A stretch of DNA of 64,000 bases from Gordonibacter sp. 28C (lineage in GTDB: Bacteria; Actinomycetota; Coriobacteriia; Coriobacteriales; Eggerthellaceae): contig NZ_PPTR01000010.1 in NCBI RefSeq assembly GCF_003339845.1, positions 1-64,000 on the forward strand. The letters run 5' to 3'. A program made the position numbers and the translations under genes. Positions 8,113 through 18,231 of this stretch are shown in pieces; position 1 is the first letter of the stretch; every line of letters begins with the position of its first letter. The notes under the pieces are model-generated. The model did not search any database, had not been told where the DNA came from, and saw only the letters and a list, made by a program, of their open reading frames with translations.

Positions 8113-8193
8113 CGACCAAGCAGGCGGCACGGGCGCGCGGCGGACGGTCGGGCGCACGGCGACGCCGCCCCATGCCGAAGGGAAGAAGGGGAT

Positions 8194-9483
8194 ATGGAAA
8201 AGACCAAGCCCAACCTGCCGAACCGGTGGCTCGTGTTCACCGTCGCGGTGATCGGCTCCATCTGCGTTGCCGTGTCGTGGATGAAAGTAAGCGGCACCAT
8301 GGTTTTTATAAAGGGGGAATACGGCATCGACGTCACCACAGCCGGAATGCTGATGAGCATCACCGCCCTAGCCAACCTGCTCATCGCCTTGCCAGGCGGC
8401 TCCATCGTGGCCAAGTTCGGCGTGCGCAAAGTGTGGCTGTTCGGCATCGTCTGGTGTCTTGCGTTCAACGTTTTGGGCTTCTTCGCCCCGGACTTCACGA
8501 CGCTGGCGATAACGAGGTTCTGCGAGGGCATCAGCCTCGGGTTCGTGTTCATCGTAGCACCGGTCATCATCACCGAGGCGTTCCCGGCCGAGAAGCGCGG
8601 CCTGCCCATGACGCTTTGGTCCATCTGGTCAACCGTGGGCACGCTGATCGTGCTCAACCTGTGCAACTTCTTCACGCCGCAGTTCGGCTGGAGGTCGAAC
8701 TGGCTGGTTGCCGCCGCGTTTCTGGCTGTGGCCTTCGTGTTGAACTTCCTGTTCTGCCGGGTGCAGTCAGACCGCGACAAGTCGGCGAAAAATGCCGAGG
8801 TGAAACGCGACCACGCGCCGCAGCAGAAGAAGCAGGGTGCATGGTCCGAGTGCCTGAAGAACCCGGCTTGCGTGTGCATCTGCATCGTGTTCTTCGCGGC
8901 CATCTTCGCATTCAACGTCTACACATCCTACTACCCCACGTTCTTGCAGAGCACGATGGGCCTTCCCTCCGCCGAGGCGAACTCCGTCTCCACCGTGCAC
9001 ACCTATTGGATGATCTTCCTTTGTCTGACATTCGGCTTCGCCTTGAACAAGATCAAGAACATGCACCATCCCAAGATATTTCTCGTTCTCACGTTCTTCG
9101 TAGTGGCGGGCGGCACGCTTATGTGGAACATGCCCTCCATCCCCCTGGATATCGTCGCCATCCTGCTGTGCGGCACCGGCATGCAGCTTATCGGACCCAT
9201 GGCTCACAACCTCGTGCCCGACACCGTGGCACCCCACGCCGTACCCGTGGGCATGGGTATGCTCTCGTTCGCCTCGGGGCTCGGTTCGATGTTGGGGCCG
9301 GTCATATGCGGGCAGGTCGTCGACGCGACGGGTAATTGGGGCCTCATGGCCGTACCCGTGGGCATCGTGTCGCTGATCGGGATCGCCGCAGCGATCGTCG
9401 TTCTAAGGAAAATGTACAAAGGCGGCACCACGCAACTTACCGAGGGTGCGCCGGCTATCAAGGAAGAAGGAGTGACGGCATGA
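8194..9483 (+). CDS. MFS transporter of the sulfotransferase cassette
   Basis: A 429-residue, twelve-helix major facilitator protein. The start at 8194 is supported by GGGAAGAAGGGG. The TM2-TM3 loop reads KFGVRKVW. A charged central loop (about 190-220, QSDRDKSAKNAEVKRDHAP) divides the halves, and the C-terminal tail is short and acidic. It overlaps the next gene by four bases (ATGA), so it is co-translated with the thioredoxin. It may carry the aromatic or sulfated substrate of the neighbouring sulfotransferase. The substrate is inference. Confidence 0.85.
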   Translation: MEKTKPNLPNRWLVFTVAVIGSICVAVSWMKVSGTMVFIKGEYGIDVTTAGMLMSITALANLLIALPGGSIVAKFGVRKVWLFGIVWCLAFNVLGFFAPDFTTLAITRFCEGISLGFVFIVAPVIITEAFPAEKRGLPMTLWSIWSTVGTLIVLNLCNFFTPQFGWRSNWLVAAAFLAVAFVLNFLFCRVQSDRDKSAKNAEVKRDHAPQQKKQGAWSECLKNPACVCICIVFFAAIFAFNVYTSYYPTFLQSTMGLPSAEANSVSTVHTYWMIFLCLTFGFALNKIKNMHHPKIFLVLTFFVVAGGTLMWNMPSIPLDIVAILLCGTGMQLIGPMAHNLVPDTVAPHAVPVGMGMLSFASGLGSMLGPVICGQVVDATGNWGLMAVPVGIVSLIGIAAAIVVLRKMYKGGTTQLTEGAPAIKEEGVTA

Positions 9484-9797
9484 GCAAGTTCGAACCGCTC
9501 AACACAGCGGCTTTCGAGGAAATCGTCGAGAACGACGGGGAGCACTGCCTGGTGATGTTCTCCCGCAAGTCCTGCACGGTCTGCCAAAGCGTGCATTCCA
9601 AGCTCGAGGCGCTCAAGGACGACTACCCCTCTGTCCCCTTTTACGAAGTGGACGTGGAGGAGCAGCCGAGGCTAATGGCGAAGCAGCACCTGAAAGGCGT
9701 GCCGCAGACCCTGTTCTTCGCCGACGGTGAAACGCGCGCCCGTATAACCGGGGACGCGAGCGAGGACGACTTCGCCGATCGGATCGAAGAACTGTAA
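9480..9797 (+). CDS. thioredoxin-like protein
   Basis: A 105-residue thioredoxin-fold protein that starts in an ATGA overlap with the MFS gene. The redox motif is C32-T-V-C35 (SRKSCTVCQSVH) in place of WCGPC, with the cis-proline loop GVPQTLFF at about 73-80. The atypical CTVC dipeptide predicts a redox potential different from canonical thioredoxin. There is no signal peptide. With the reductase just downstream it forms a dedicated dithiol relay, whose client within the cassette is unknown. Confidence 0.85.
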   Translation: MSKFEPLNTAAFEEIVENDGEHCLVMFSRKSCTVCQSVHSKLEALKDDYPSVPFYEVDVEEQPRLMAKQHLKGVPQTLFFADGETRARITGDASEDDFADRIEEL

Positions 9798-9806
9798 CAC
9801 GTTGAC

Positions 9807-9867
9807 GCCGGCTTGTTTTCCGTCCGCGACGGGCGATACGATCGCCGCGGACGGAAAACAAGCCGGC
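9807..9867. repeat. 22-base-arm palindrome between the thioredoxin and its reductase
   Basis: The arms 9807-9828 and 9846-9867 are perfect reverse complements (GCCGGCTTGTTTTCCGTCCG at one end). They are separated by 17 bases that contain CGATACGATCG. It has no U-tract and could be a terminator-like attenuator or an inserted palindromic element. Confidence 0.7.
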
Positions 9868-9892
9868 ATCCTGTTGTCGAGGAGAATCTCAC

Positions 9893-11059
9893 ATGGACGA
9901 ATACTACGACCTGATCGTCATCGGGGGCGGCCCGGCCGGCCTGGCGGCAGGCATCTACGGAGGCCGGGCGCGCCTGAAAACGCTCATACTGGAAAAAGGC
10001 AACGTGGGAGGGCGCGTGTACGACACGCGCGAGATCGTGAACTACCCCTCCGTCGAGCAAAGCTCGGGGCCGGATCTGATGGCGAAGATGGCCGAGCATG
10101 CCCGGGAGTTCGGCGCGGAGATACGCCAGCAAACGGTTCGCAGCGTGGACTTCTCGAGCGACGAAAAGATCGTGAACGTTCGGAAGGCGACCTACCACGC
10201 CAAGGCCGTCGTCCTTGCGACGGGCACGAGCCCGCGCGTGCTGGACATCCCCGGCGAGAAGGAGTTCGCCGGCAACGGCGTGAGCTACTGCGCCACCTGC
10301 GATGCCGAGTTCTACCAGGACGAGGACGTGGTCGTGCTGGGCAGCGGGGACCAGGCCATTGAGGAAAGCGAGTTCATCGCGAAGTTCGCCCGCAGCGTCA
10401 CGATCGTCGTCGTCCACGACGAGGGGGTGCTCGACTGCAACAAGCTGGCGGCGGAGCAGGCCATGAGGAACCCGAAGCTGAGCTTCCTCTTCAACAGCAC
10501 GATCGCCGAAGTTTACGGGCAAGACGAGGTCGAGGGCGTCAAGATCAAAGACGTCCGCACCGACGAGACGCGCGACCTTCCCTGCCAAGGCGTGTTCTTC
10601 TTCTGCGGCATGGTGCCCGCAACCGGCTTTTTGGGGGACCAGGTGCCGCGCGATTCCCGCGGCTGGCTGCACACCGGCGACGACATGGATCTTGGCATAG
10701 GCGGCGTGTTCGCAGCCGGCGACGTGCGCCAGAAGTACCTGCGTCAGGTGGCGACCGCCGTGGGCGACGGGGCGGCGGCGGCCACGGCCGCAGAGCGCTA
10801 CATCGCCGAGATGGAGCAGTTCCGCGCCGATATCCTCGAAAGCGAGGAGCCGGTGCTCTTGGGATTCTGGGATCCGGGCCTTCCCGGCAGCATGGAGGCC
10901 TTGGGGGAGCTCCGCGCGAAGAACAGGGCGCAGGGGAAACCGCTCCGCTTCATTGAGTTCGACGTCAACCTCAAGCGAGGCATCGCCTCGAAGTACGGCA
11001 TAGCCTTAGACGAACAGAACAAGGCCCAGGTCGTTCGCGAAAACGGAAGGCGGAGTTAA
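9893..11059 (+). CDS. thioredoxin reductase with degenerate C-terminal thioredoxin domain
   Basis: 388 residues. Positions 1 to about 305 are a TrxB-type flavoprotein. The FAD site is GGGPAGLAAG at 11-20, the redox centre is C133-A-T-C136, the NADPH loop is VLGSGDQAIEES, and FAD motif 2 is GGVFAAGDVR. Beyond the usual end at about 310, some 75 extra residues resemble a thioredoxin strand-helix-strand (VLLGFWDPGLPGS ... RFIEFDVNLKRGIASKYGI). The position of WCGPC is taken by WDPGLPG, so there are no cysteines. This fused domain cannot be a dithiol carrier and may dock the separate CTVC thioredoxin. Ribosome site and start are clear at 9893. Confidence 0.85.
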   Translation: MDEYYDLIVIGGGPAGLAAGIYGGRARLKTLILEKGNVGGRVYDTREIVNYPSVEQSSGPDLMAKMAEHAREFGAEIRQQTVRSVDFSSDEKIVNVRKATYHAKAVVLATGTSPRVLDIPGEKEFAGNGVSYCATCDAEFYQDEDVVVLGSGDQAIEESEFIAKFARSVTIVVVHDEGVLDCNKLAAEQAMRNPKLSFLFNSTIAEVYGQDEVEGVKIKDVRTDETRDLPCQGVFFFCGMVPATGFLGDQVPRDSRGWLHTGDDMDLGIGGVFAAGDVRQKYLRQVATAVGDGAAAATAAERYIAEMEQFRADILESEEPVLLGFWDPGLPGSMEALGELRAKNRAQGKPLRFIEFDVNLKRGIASKYGIALDEQNKAQVVRENGRRS

Positions 11060-11096
11060 CCCGCCGCCCACCCAAATACCGCTGGGCGGCGGGTTA
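11057..11096 (+). terminator. hairpin overlapping the reductase stop codon
   Basis: Perfect 14-base arms (TAACCCGCCGCCCA / TGGGCGGCGGGTTA) begin with the stop codon itself. No U-run follows, so termination may be Rho-assisted or partial. Confidence 0.65.
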
Positions 11097-11231
11097 GACG
11101 GGACGGGCGAATACGGCGGAACGTTGCGCATCGCCGGAGAAAGGCGCTATGATGGGTGGACGAGGCCCCCGGCCCCCGCCCGCTCGGGCAGGGGCCGCAA
11201 GGCGGTGCTCCCCGATGGGAAGGTGATCGTT

Positions 11232-11951
11232 TTGAACCAGACGGATCCCGAAGCCGGCCTGTGCATCGGGCCCCCCGTGCGACGCTGGAACCTGTCGGAC
11301 TGCGACATCCTGTCGGAGCCCTCCTTCGCCAGCTCCTGCCTGCGCCACCCCGTGTTCGGGGAGCTCTTCCGTCGAAAAACCTACAAGCTGGGCGAGACGA
11401 TCCGCACCGTCGGTACCCCTATCAAGGAGTTCGGCATCGTAGTGGACGGATGCCTCAAGTCGTGCCGCAGCACGGTCGACGGCGACGAGCTGTGCAGCGC
11501 GTACTTCGAAAAGGACGACGTGTTCCCCGAGCTCCTCTACTTCACCGGCACGAAGGAGTACACCTACAACCTGTCGGCTGCGAAGAGGACCACGGTCATG
11601 TGGATCGGCGCGCCGTATTTCGAGCTGATGCTCAGGACGGACGACCAGTTGCTGTACCGCTTCATGCTCTATATGTCGAAGCGGGGGCTGAAAAACCAGA
11701 TGCTGCTCGCCTGCCTGCGCTACCGCACGATACGGGAACGCGTGGCGTTCTGGCTGCTGGAGATGGACGGCATAGCGCAGGGCGACCGCGTGCAGCTACC
11801 CGCCTCGCAGACGATCTGGGCGAACGAGCTGCGGGTGTCCCGCGCCTCCCTGAACCAGGAAATCAGGCGGATGGGAGAGCTGGGCTACTTCCGCATCAAG
11901 GGCCACCAGCTGGAACTGCTCGACCGGGAGGGGCTCGGGAACCTTCTGTGA
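11232..11951 (+). CDS. Crp/Fnr-family transcriptional regulator
   Basis: About 239 residues from a TTG at 11232, chosen because GGGAAGG lies eight bases upstream; an in-frame GTG at 11223 is the alternative. The N-terminal cyclic-nucleotide-type beta-roll (KLGETIRTVGTPIKEFGIVVDG) is followed by a dimer helix and a C-terminal winged HTH (WANELRVSRASLNQEIRRMGELGYF). No Fnr-style N-terminal Cys cluster is evident, so the signal is unlikely to be FeS-based oxygen sensing. The position directly after the thioredoxin reductase suggests it controls the sulfotransferase cassette. Confidence 0.85.
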   Translation: MNQTDPEAGLCIGPPVRRWNLSDCDILSEPSFASSCLRHPVFGELFRRKTYKLGETIRTVGTPIKEFGIVVDGCLKSCRSTVDGDELCSAYFEKDDVFPELLYFTGTKEYTYNLSAAKRTTVMWIGAPYFELMLRTDDQLLYRFMLYMSKRGLKNQMLLACLRYRTIRERVAFWLLEMDGIAQGDRVQLPASQTIWANELRVSRASLNQEIRRMGELGYFRIKGHQLELLDREGLGNLL

Positions 11952-11971
11952 GAGGCCCTATCGCATGAGGA

Positions 11972-12000
11972 GAGAACGCGGCCCGAAGAGCCGCGTTCTC
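11972..12000 (+). terminator. intrinsic terminator after the Crp/Fnr gene
   Basis: The stem GAGAACGCGGC / GCCGCGTTCTC with a 7-base loop is followed by GTTCC. It lies between convergent genes and could serve both. Confidence 0.75.
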
Positions 12001-12026
12001 GTTCCAGAAGCTTGCAGGCACGCCCC

Positions 12027-14333
12027 CTAGGCGCGCTTAACCAGGTAGCACTGGTGGATCTTGGGGTTGCGCTCGAAGTCGTGGGGGATCGTGGACGCCG
12101 TGATGTCCTCGATGGCCACGCCGTACTTCGCCAGCGCCTCCACGTCGGGCTTGAACGTGCGCAGGTTGCACGAGAACACGGCCTCGCCGCCTTCCGTGAG
12201 AAGGCGCGTGACGCCGATGAGCAGCTCCACGTGGTCGCGCTGCACGTCCCAGGTGCGGTTGCCCATGGCCTTCGAGTTCGAGAACGTGGGCGGATCCACG
12301 AAGATCAGGTCGTAGCGCAGGGGCTTGCGGCGCGTGTCGGTGATCCACGACATGACGTCGGCGCGCTCGAAGGAGTGCTCGGGGCCCGCGAAGCCGTTGT
12401 CGGCCATGTTGCGGCGCGCCCAATCGAGATAGGTCTGCGAGAGGTCCACCGTCGTGGTCTCCACCGCTCCCCCACCGGCGGCGTGCACGGTGGCCGTTCC
12501 GGTGTAGGCGAACAGGTTGAGGAAGCGCTTTCCGGCCGCCTTCGCGCCCACGAGCTCGCGCGTGGTGCGGTGGTCCAGGAAGATTCCCGTGTCCAGGTAG
12601 CCCGACAGGTCCACCTCCATGAGGTAGCCGTCCTCCAGCACCTGCGTCACATAGCTGCGCCGCCCGGCGTCGCGATACTGCGCGCCGCCTTTGTCGCGGC
12701 GGCGCGTCTTGGCGAACACGTGGTCGGGGCGCACGCCCAGCGCCACGGGGGCCAGCGCCAGCACGTCGTCGAAGCGACGTCGAGCCTTGGCGGCGTCCAC
12801 CGACGAAGGCGGAGCGTATTCTGCTATGTGCAAATACGTGTTGCCCTCGGCATCGCCCGCACCCGCGTACACGTCGATGGCGACGGCATAGTCGGGCAGG
12901 TCGGCGTCGTACACGCGGTAGCACGTCACGCCCTCGCGGCGCGCCCACTTGCGGCGCTCCTTGGCCACCTTGAACAAACGCGACGAGAACTGTTCGGAGG
13001 CCGGCTCCAGCACCTCGACGCGGTGCTCGGCACCACCCGAGGGATCGGGCACCGTGACCACGGCGGAAACGGCGGGCGGCGCGTCGAACACGAGCGCCTC
13101 GACGGCCACGCGGTCGCGCCCGAGCTCTGCGCGAATGGCGGGTTCCGTGCCGAATCGGTCCTCCACGGCCTCGCTGCCCGCCACGGCGAACGCAGAGCCC
13201 GCAGGAGCCGCCGTGGCGGCCGCCACGAACGCGGCGGCGTCGGCCTGCGCGCTGGCCTCCGAGGAGCGCTCGCGCGCACCCAGCACGCTGGCCACGAGGC
13301 AGGTCGCGCCCTTGTCGGCCCCCGCGGGCTCCGACGCCCCCGCAGCCGCAGCGCTCACGCGCTCCACCAGAACGGGCGCCTCTTCGGTGCCGCCGGCCTC
13401 GATGCTCACGGCCTGGCGCAACCCTGCGCGCTTGGCGCGCCCGCGTGCCCGCGAGATGGCCGGCGAGGACGCCGAGAGGCCCGCGAAGCGCACGACGTCA
13501 AGGTCGGGACGCGCCGACGTCGTGCCATCCACGGCCCCCTGCGCAACCGCGGCTGCCAGGCCGCGTTCGAAGCGCTCGTCCGCATCGTCCAGCAAATCGG
13601 CCCACGCATCCTCGTCGAAGCCCGCCCAGCCGTGGAAGCCCCAGCGGTCGCGCGCCAGACCCGGAGCCAGGTCGCACGCCATCGCGGCCGCCTCCACCAC
13701 CGCGGCCCCGTCGCCGCAGGCCGGATCCACGAAGGCCGCCCCGTCGCGCGTCCGCGCGCGCCAACCCGCCAACGCAAGCAAGCCCGCCGCGAGCGCGCAT
13801 TCGAGCGGCGCCTCGGCGCCGTCGTCGGGAGCCAGGTAGGTGCGGTGGTAGAGCGACGCGCCCGAAAGGTCGAGCGAGACGGTGGCGCGCTTGTCGCGCA
13901 CGCGCACGTCGATGACGGCGTCGGGGTTCTGCGCGTCGACGTCGGGCCGCGCGCCCCGCTTGTCGCGCAGACGATCGCACACCGCATCCTTCACCTTGAG
14001 AGCCGTGAAGCGGGTGTTGCGCAACTCCTCGTTCATGCCGTGGGCGGACACCGCGATGCTCGCGCCGGGAGCCACGACGTCTTCCCAAGGAAGGTCGAGC
14101 ACGTCGTCGTAGAGCAGATCGGCCAGGCGCGCGTCGGCGCGTCCCACCACCAGCATGATGCGCGAGGCCAGGCGCGACCACAGGCACGCTTTGAGCGCGC
14201 CGCGCACGTCGCAAAAAAAGGCGACGCCCCCGCCAAGGGGGCGCACGCGCTTGATGCCCATCTGCTTCAACTCGTCGGCCAACGGCCGCTCAAGCCCCGC
14301 CAAACAGCTGGCGAACAGTTCGAGGTTCTCCAC
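12027..14333 (-). CDS. rlmL: 23S rRNA methyltransferase RlmKL-like, with degenerate RlmL active site
   Basis: 768 residues, a fusion of two methyltransferases as in E. coli RlmKL (702 residues). The N-terminal THUMP region is followed by the RlmL half with SAM motif DPACGDG at 203-209. After a poorly conserved Ala-rich stretch comes the RlmK half, with NLFAYTGTATVHAA at about 606-619 and catalytic DPPTF at 680-684. Where RlmL enzymes carry NPPY after a 'LVxS' strand, this protein reads LVASVLGARERS at 347-358, so the N2-guanine catalytic motif is missing. I infer that the RlmK (m7G2069-type) half is active and the RlmL (m2G2445-type) half is impaired. The gene is in the same orientation as rpoD, with family A repeat 2 between them. 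Confidence 0.85.
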   Translation of the reverse strand: MENLELFASCLAGLERPLADELKQMGIKRVRPLGGGVAFFCDVRGALKACLWSRLASRIMLVVGRADARLADLLYDDVLDLPWEDVVAPGASIAVSAHGMNEELRNTRFTALKVKDAVCDRLRDKRGARPDVDAQNPDAVIDVRVRDKRATVSLDLSGASLYHRTYLAPDDGAEAPLECALAAGLLALAGWRARTRDGAAFVDPACGDGAAVVEAAAMACDLAPGLARDRWGFHGWAGFDEDAWADLLDDADERFERGLAAAVAQGAVDGTTSARPDLDVVRFAGLSASSPAISRARGRAKRAGLRQAVSIEAGGTEEAPVLVERVSAAAAGASEPAGADKGATCLVASVLGARERSSEASAQADAAAFVAAATAAPAGSAFAVAGSEAVEDRFGTEPAIRAELGRDRVAVEALVFDAPPAVSAVVTVPDPSGGAEHRVEVLEPASEQFSSRLFKVAKERRKWARREGVTCYRVYDADLPDYAVAIDVYAGAGDAEGNTYLHIAEYAPPSSVDAAKARRRFDDVLALAPVALGVRPDHVFAKTRRRDKGGAQYRDAGRRSYVTQVLEDGYLMEVDLSGYLDTGIFLDHRTTRELVGAKAAGKRFLNLFAYTGTATVHAAGGGAVETTTVDLSQTYLDWARRNMADNGFAGPEHSFERADVMSWITDTRRKPLRYDLIFVDPPTFSNSKAMGNRTWDVQRDHVELLIGVTRLLTEGGEAVFSCNLRTFKPDVEALAKYGVAIEDITASTIPHDFERNPKIHQCYLVKRA

Positions 14334-14390
14334 TTCACATTCCTTCGTTCAACCGAACCGCGCCCCCTTTTCCGTTTGATGACAAACGTA

Positions 14391-14503
14391 GGGGCCGGGG
14401 CGGCGAGGCTTCGAGGCGAGTTCCGCACGAGCCGAACAGCCCAGAGGGCTGTTCGTGCGAGCCCAGGACTGCCCGAGCAGCGAAGCCTCGCCGCCCCAGC
14501 CCC
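14391..14503. repeat. palindromic intergenic element, family A copy 2
   Basis: The 23-base arms 14391-14413 and 14481-14503 differ by about one base from perfect complementarity. The core has palindrome GAACAGCCC-AGA-GGGCTGTTC and the shared stretch GTGCGAGCCCAGGACTG. It lies between rpoD and rlmKL on the minus strand and may also act as the rpoD terminator. Confidence 0.8.
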
Positions 14504-14515
14504 GGACATGTGCGT

Positions 14516-15742
<1,227 letters not shown>

Positions 15743-15816
15743 GTGATCTTCCTTTCAAACAAGATGCGCTCAGGCGTGCGGAAGCATGCGCGCCGGGCGC
15801 AAAGATACAGCAGAGC

Positions 15817-15846
15817 ACTATACCACAAAATCAAGCCCTTTGTCAC
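15817..15846 (-). promoter_or_regulatory. promoter of rpoD
   Basis: On the minus strand, GTGACA (15846-15841), an 18-base spacer and TATAGT (15822-15817) lie about 75 bases before the GTG start. Confidence 0.6.
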
Positions 15847-15972
15847 GGCGGATTTTTCCGGCGTCCGCAGCGCACGGGAATCTGCCGCCTGCGCCCCGCC
15901 ATCCAACGCGCGCGACGAGCCGAAAGGCATCCGCGAACGCGAAGACCTTTCGACTTCGACCTTGGCCCGTGC

Positions 15973-18231
15973 TCATCGGGATGTCGAGCCCGACGCGCCG
16001 CCTTCGCCGAACACCATCCTCTCGAACGACTCGATGGGAACCGGTGCGGAGAACACGTAACCCTGCACCGCGTCGCAGCGTATCGAGCGCAGTATATCGA
16101 CCTGCGGGATAGTCTCCACGCCCTCGGCCACCGTGCCCATGTTCAGCTTCTTCGCCAGCTCCACCACCGACGACACCACATCGTAGGCGCGCTCGTCGTC
16201 GCTGCTGAAAAACGCGCGGTCGATCTTCAGGATGTCCATGGGGATGTCCTTGAGCACGTTGAGCGACGAGTAGCCGCTGCCGAAGTCGTCCATGGAACAC
16301 AGGAACCCGCGCTCGTGGATGTCGTCGACCACGCGGCGCAGCAGCTCCAGGTTCTCGAACGCCACGCGCTCGGTCAGCTCCAGCTCCAACAGCTCGGGCG
16401 GGACGTCGTAGCGGGCGCGCACCTCCTCGAACGCGTCCAGGAAGTCGGGCATCTGCAGGTGCAGCGGCGAAAGGTTCACCGACACCGGCAGCGGTTCGAG
16501 GCCCGCGTCCATCCACGTGCGCATGAGGCGGCACACCTGTTCGAACACGTTCAGGTCCAGCTTTATCACGAAGCCGTTGCGCTCGAAGAACGGGATGAAC
16601 TCGTCGGGCGGGATGAGGCCGCGGTCCTCGCTGTCCCAGCGCACGAGCGCCTCGGCGCCCACGGTCTCGCCCGTCTCGAGGCTCACCTTCGGCTGCAGGT
16701 ACACCACGAACTCGCCGTTCTCGAGGGCGTCCTCCATGGCGTTCTCCATCTCCTTCTCGCGCAAGAGCCGTTCGTGCTCGGGGTTGCTGTAGAACGAGCA
16801 GCGGAACAGTCGCTCGGAGACGTCGCCGACGCCCTTGCGCGCCGTGTTGGCGCGATCGCGAACGGTGACGACGTCCTCGTCCCCTTCCACCACGTACGAA
16901 CCGCAGTTGAGCATGAGCAGGTAGGCCGACTTGCCCTCGCGGTTGAACCCGTTCGCCCTCTCGGCAAGGCGCTCGAGCCACGCCGTCACGCGACCAGGGT
17001 CCGTCTCGTCGAGTATGACGTCGAACACGTCGGATGAGATGCGCGCCGCGTACTCGCCCTCCGAGAGCAGCGACAGGATGGTGTCGTGGATGTGCTTGAG
17101 GATGCGGTCGCCCTGCTCCTTGCCGAAGAAGTCGTTGATGAGTTTGAAGTTCTTCACGTCCACGGTCACGAACGAGAACGGCTTGCCTTCGGCGATCTTG
17201 CTCCCGACCTCTTGGTCGAAGCGGACGGCGGTGAAGCCGCCCGTCACCGGATCTTCGTAGGCGATGCGCAGTATCTCGCGGTTCTTCTTCCCCGTCACCC
17301 ATAGAAGCACGCCCCCGAACGCGGCGAAAGCGAGCAGGGCGATCGCCGCGGTGGCACCGGTCGAGAACGCGGCGTAGTCCGCCAGGGAGCTGGAATACGC
17401 GTCGGGGGGAACGATGGAAAGCAGGTACCAATCGCCCCGTTCGAGCGGCACGTAGTTCATCTCGCGCGCCTCGCCGTTCACGACGAAGCGCACGTGCCCG
17501 CTTTCGCCCGCGGCCATGCCCTGCTGGAGATTCGCCAGGTCGCCTTCTTCGAACTGAGCCTGCATGGCCAGGCTTTGGATCGCGTTGTCGCCCGTCAGGT
17601 AGGCGTTCCCGTTGGAAGAGCGCAAGATGAAGTCGCCGTTGGAGGCGACCACGTGCGAGAAGCCCACGCCGCCGGAGATGTCGGTGTTCATGAGCAACCG
17701 CATCCGGTCGGGGGGAACCCAGCCGACCACCGCCGCCACGGCGGGGTCGCCGCCGGAAGCGGGCACCGCGTACAACGCGCCCTTCTCGCCGTCGAACACG
17801 GACACGAGCGTCTCGCTCACGCCGTTCTCGCCGGCCAGCGCGCGCTCCACCACCGAAAAGCCGGCCACGCTCGTAGGTTCGCGGCCCTCCACCGCGAGCA
17901 TGCCTTTCGCGTCGACCGTGCCGATCCACGCGAAAGGCCCGTTTTCGACGAAGGACGCGACGGCTGTCGAGCAGTCGTCCGCCTCGCCCTCGTTGATGGC
18001 CAGCTCGTCGCTTAAAAGCCCCAGCAGCTCGAGGTTGAACGACACGCGCTGGTTCACCTTGGACGACGCCTGCTGCGTCAGCTCCGAGAGGTAGCGCTGC
18101 GACTCCTCGTCCGAGACGGCCTCCCCGCGTTGCATGGTGACGGCGCATACGATGCCGGTGGCCAGCGCCAAAACCGCCAAGGCGGCACCGAGCAGCGCAA
18201 GGTGGCTGCCGTTTCGGACGGTGCGTTCCAT
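15973..18231 (-). CDS. membrane GGDEF/EAL protein, probable c-di-GMP phosphodiesterase
   Basis: 752 residues from ATG 18231. The N-terminal TM helix (about 10-31) is followed by an extracytoplasmic Cache-like sensor region (32-285) and a second TM (about 288-314). The GGDEF domain's signature is degenerate (SSDVFD at about 399-404), so no cyclase activity is expected. The C-terminal EAL domain carries all expected metal/catalytic motifs: GAEALVRW, VNLSPLHL, ELTERV, DDFGSGYSSL, LKIDR and AEGVET. It should hydrolyse c-di-GMP in response to an external ligand. It lies about 190 bases downstream of a hybrid sensor kinase on the same strand and may be read through from it. Confidence 0.9.
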   Translation of the reverse strand: MERTVRNGSHLALLGAALAVLALATGIVCAVTMQRGEAVSDEESQRYLSELTQQASSKVNQRVSFNLELLGLLSDELAINEGEADDCSTAVASFVENGPFAWIGTVDAKGMLAVEGREPTSVAGFSVVERALAGENGVSETLVSVFDGEKGALYAVPASGGDPAVAAVVGWVPPDRMRLLMNTDISGGVGFSHVVASNGDFILRSSNGNAYLTGDNAIQSLAMQAQFEEGDLANLQQGMAAGESGHVRFVVNGEAREMNYVPLERGDWYLLSIVPPDAYSSSLADYAAFSTGATAAIALLAFAAFGGVLLWVTGKKNREILRIAYEDPVTGGFTAVRFDQEVGSKIAEGKPFSFVTVDVKNFKLINDFFGKEQGDRILKHIHDTILSLLSEGEYAARISSDVFDVILDETDPGRVTAWLERLAERANGFNREGKSAYLLMLNCGSYVVEGDEDVVTVRDRANTARKGVGDVSERLFRCSFYSNPEHERLLREKEMENAMEDALENGEFVVYLQPKVSLETGETVGAEALVRWDSEDRGLIPPDEFIPFFERNGFVIKLDLNVFEQVCRLMRTWMDAGLEPLPVSVNLSPLHLQMPDFLDAFEEVRARYDVPPELLELELTERVAFENLELLRRVVDDIHERGFLCSMDDFGSGYSSLNVLKDIPMDILKIDRAFFSSDDERAYDVVSSVVELAKKLNMGTVAEGVETIPQVDILRSIRCDAVQGYVFSAPVPIESFERMVFGEGGASGSTSR

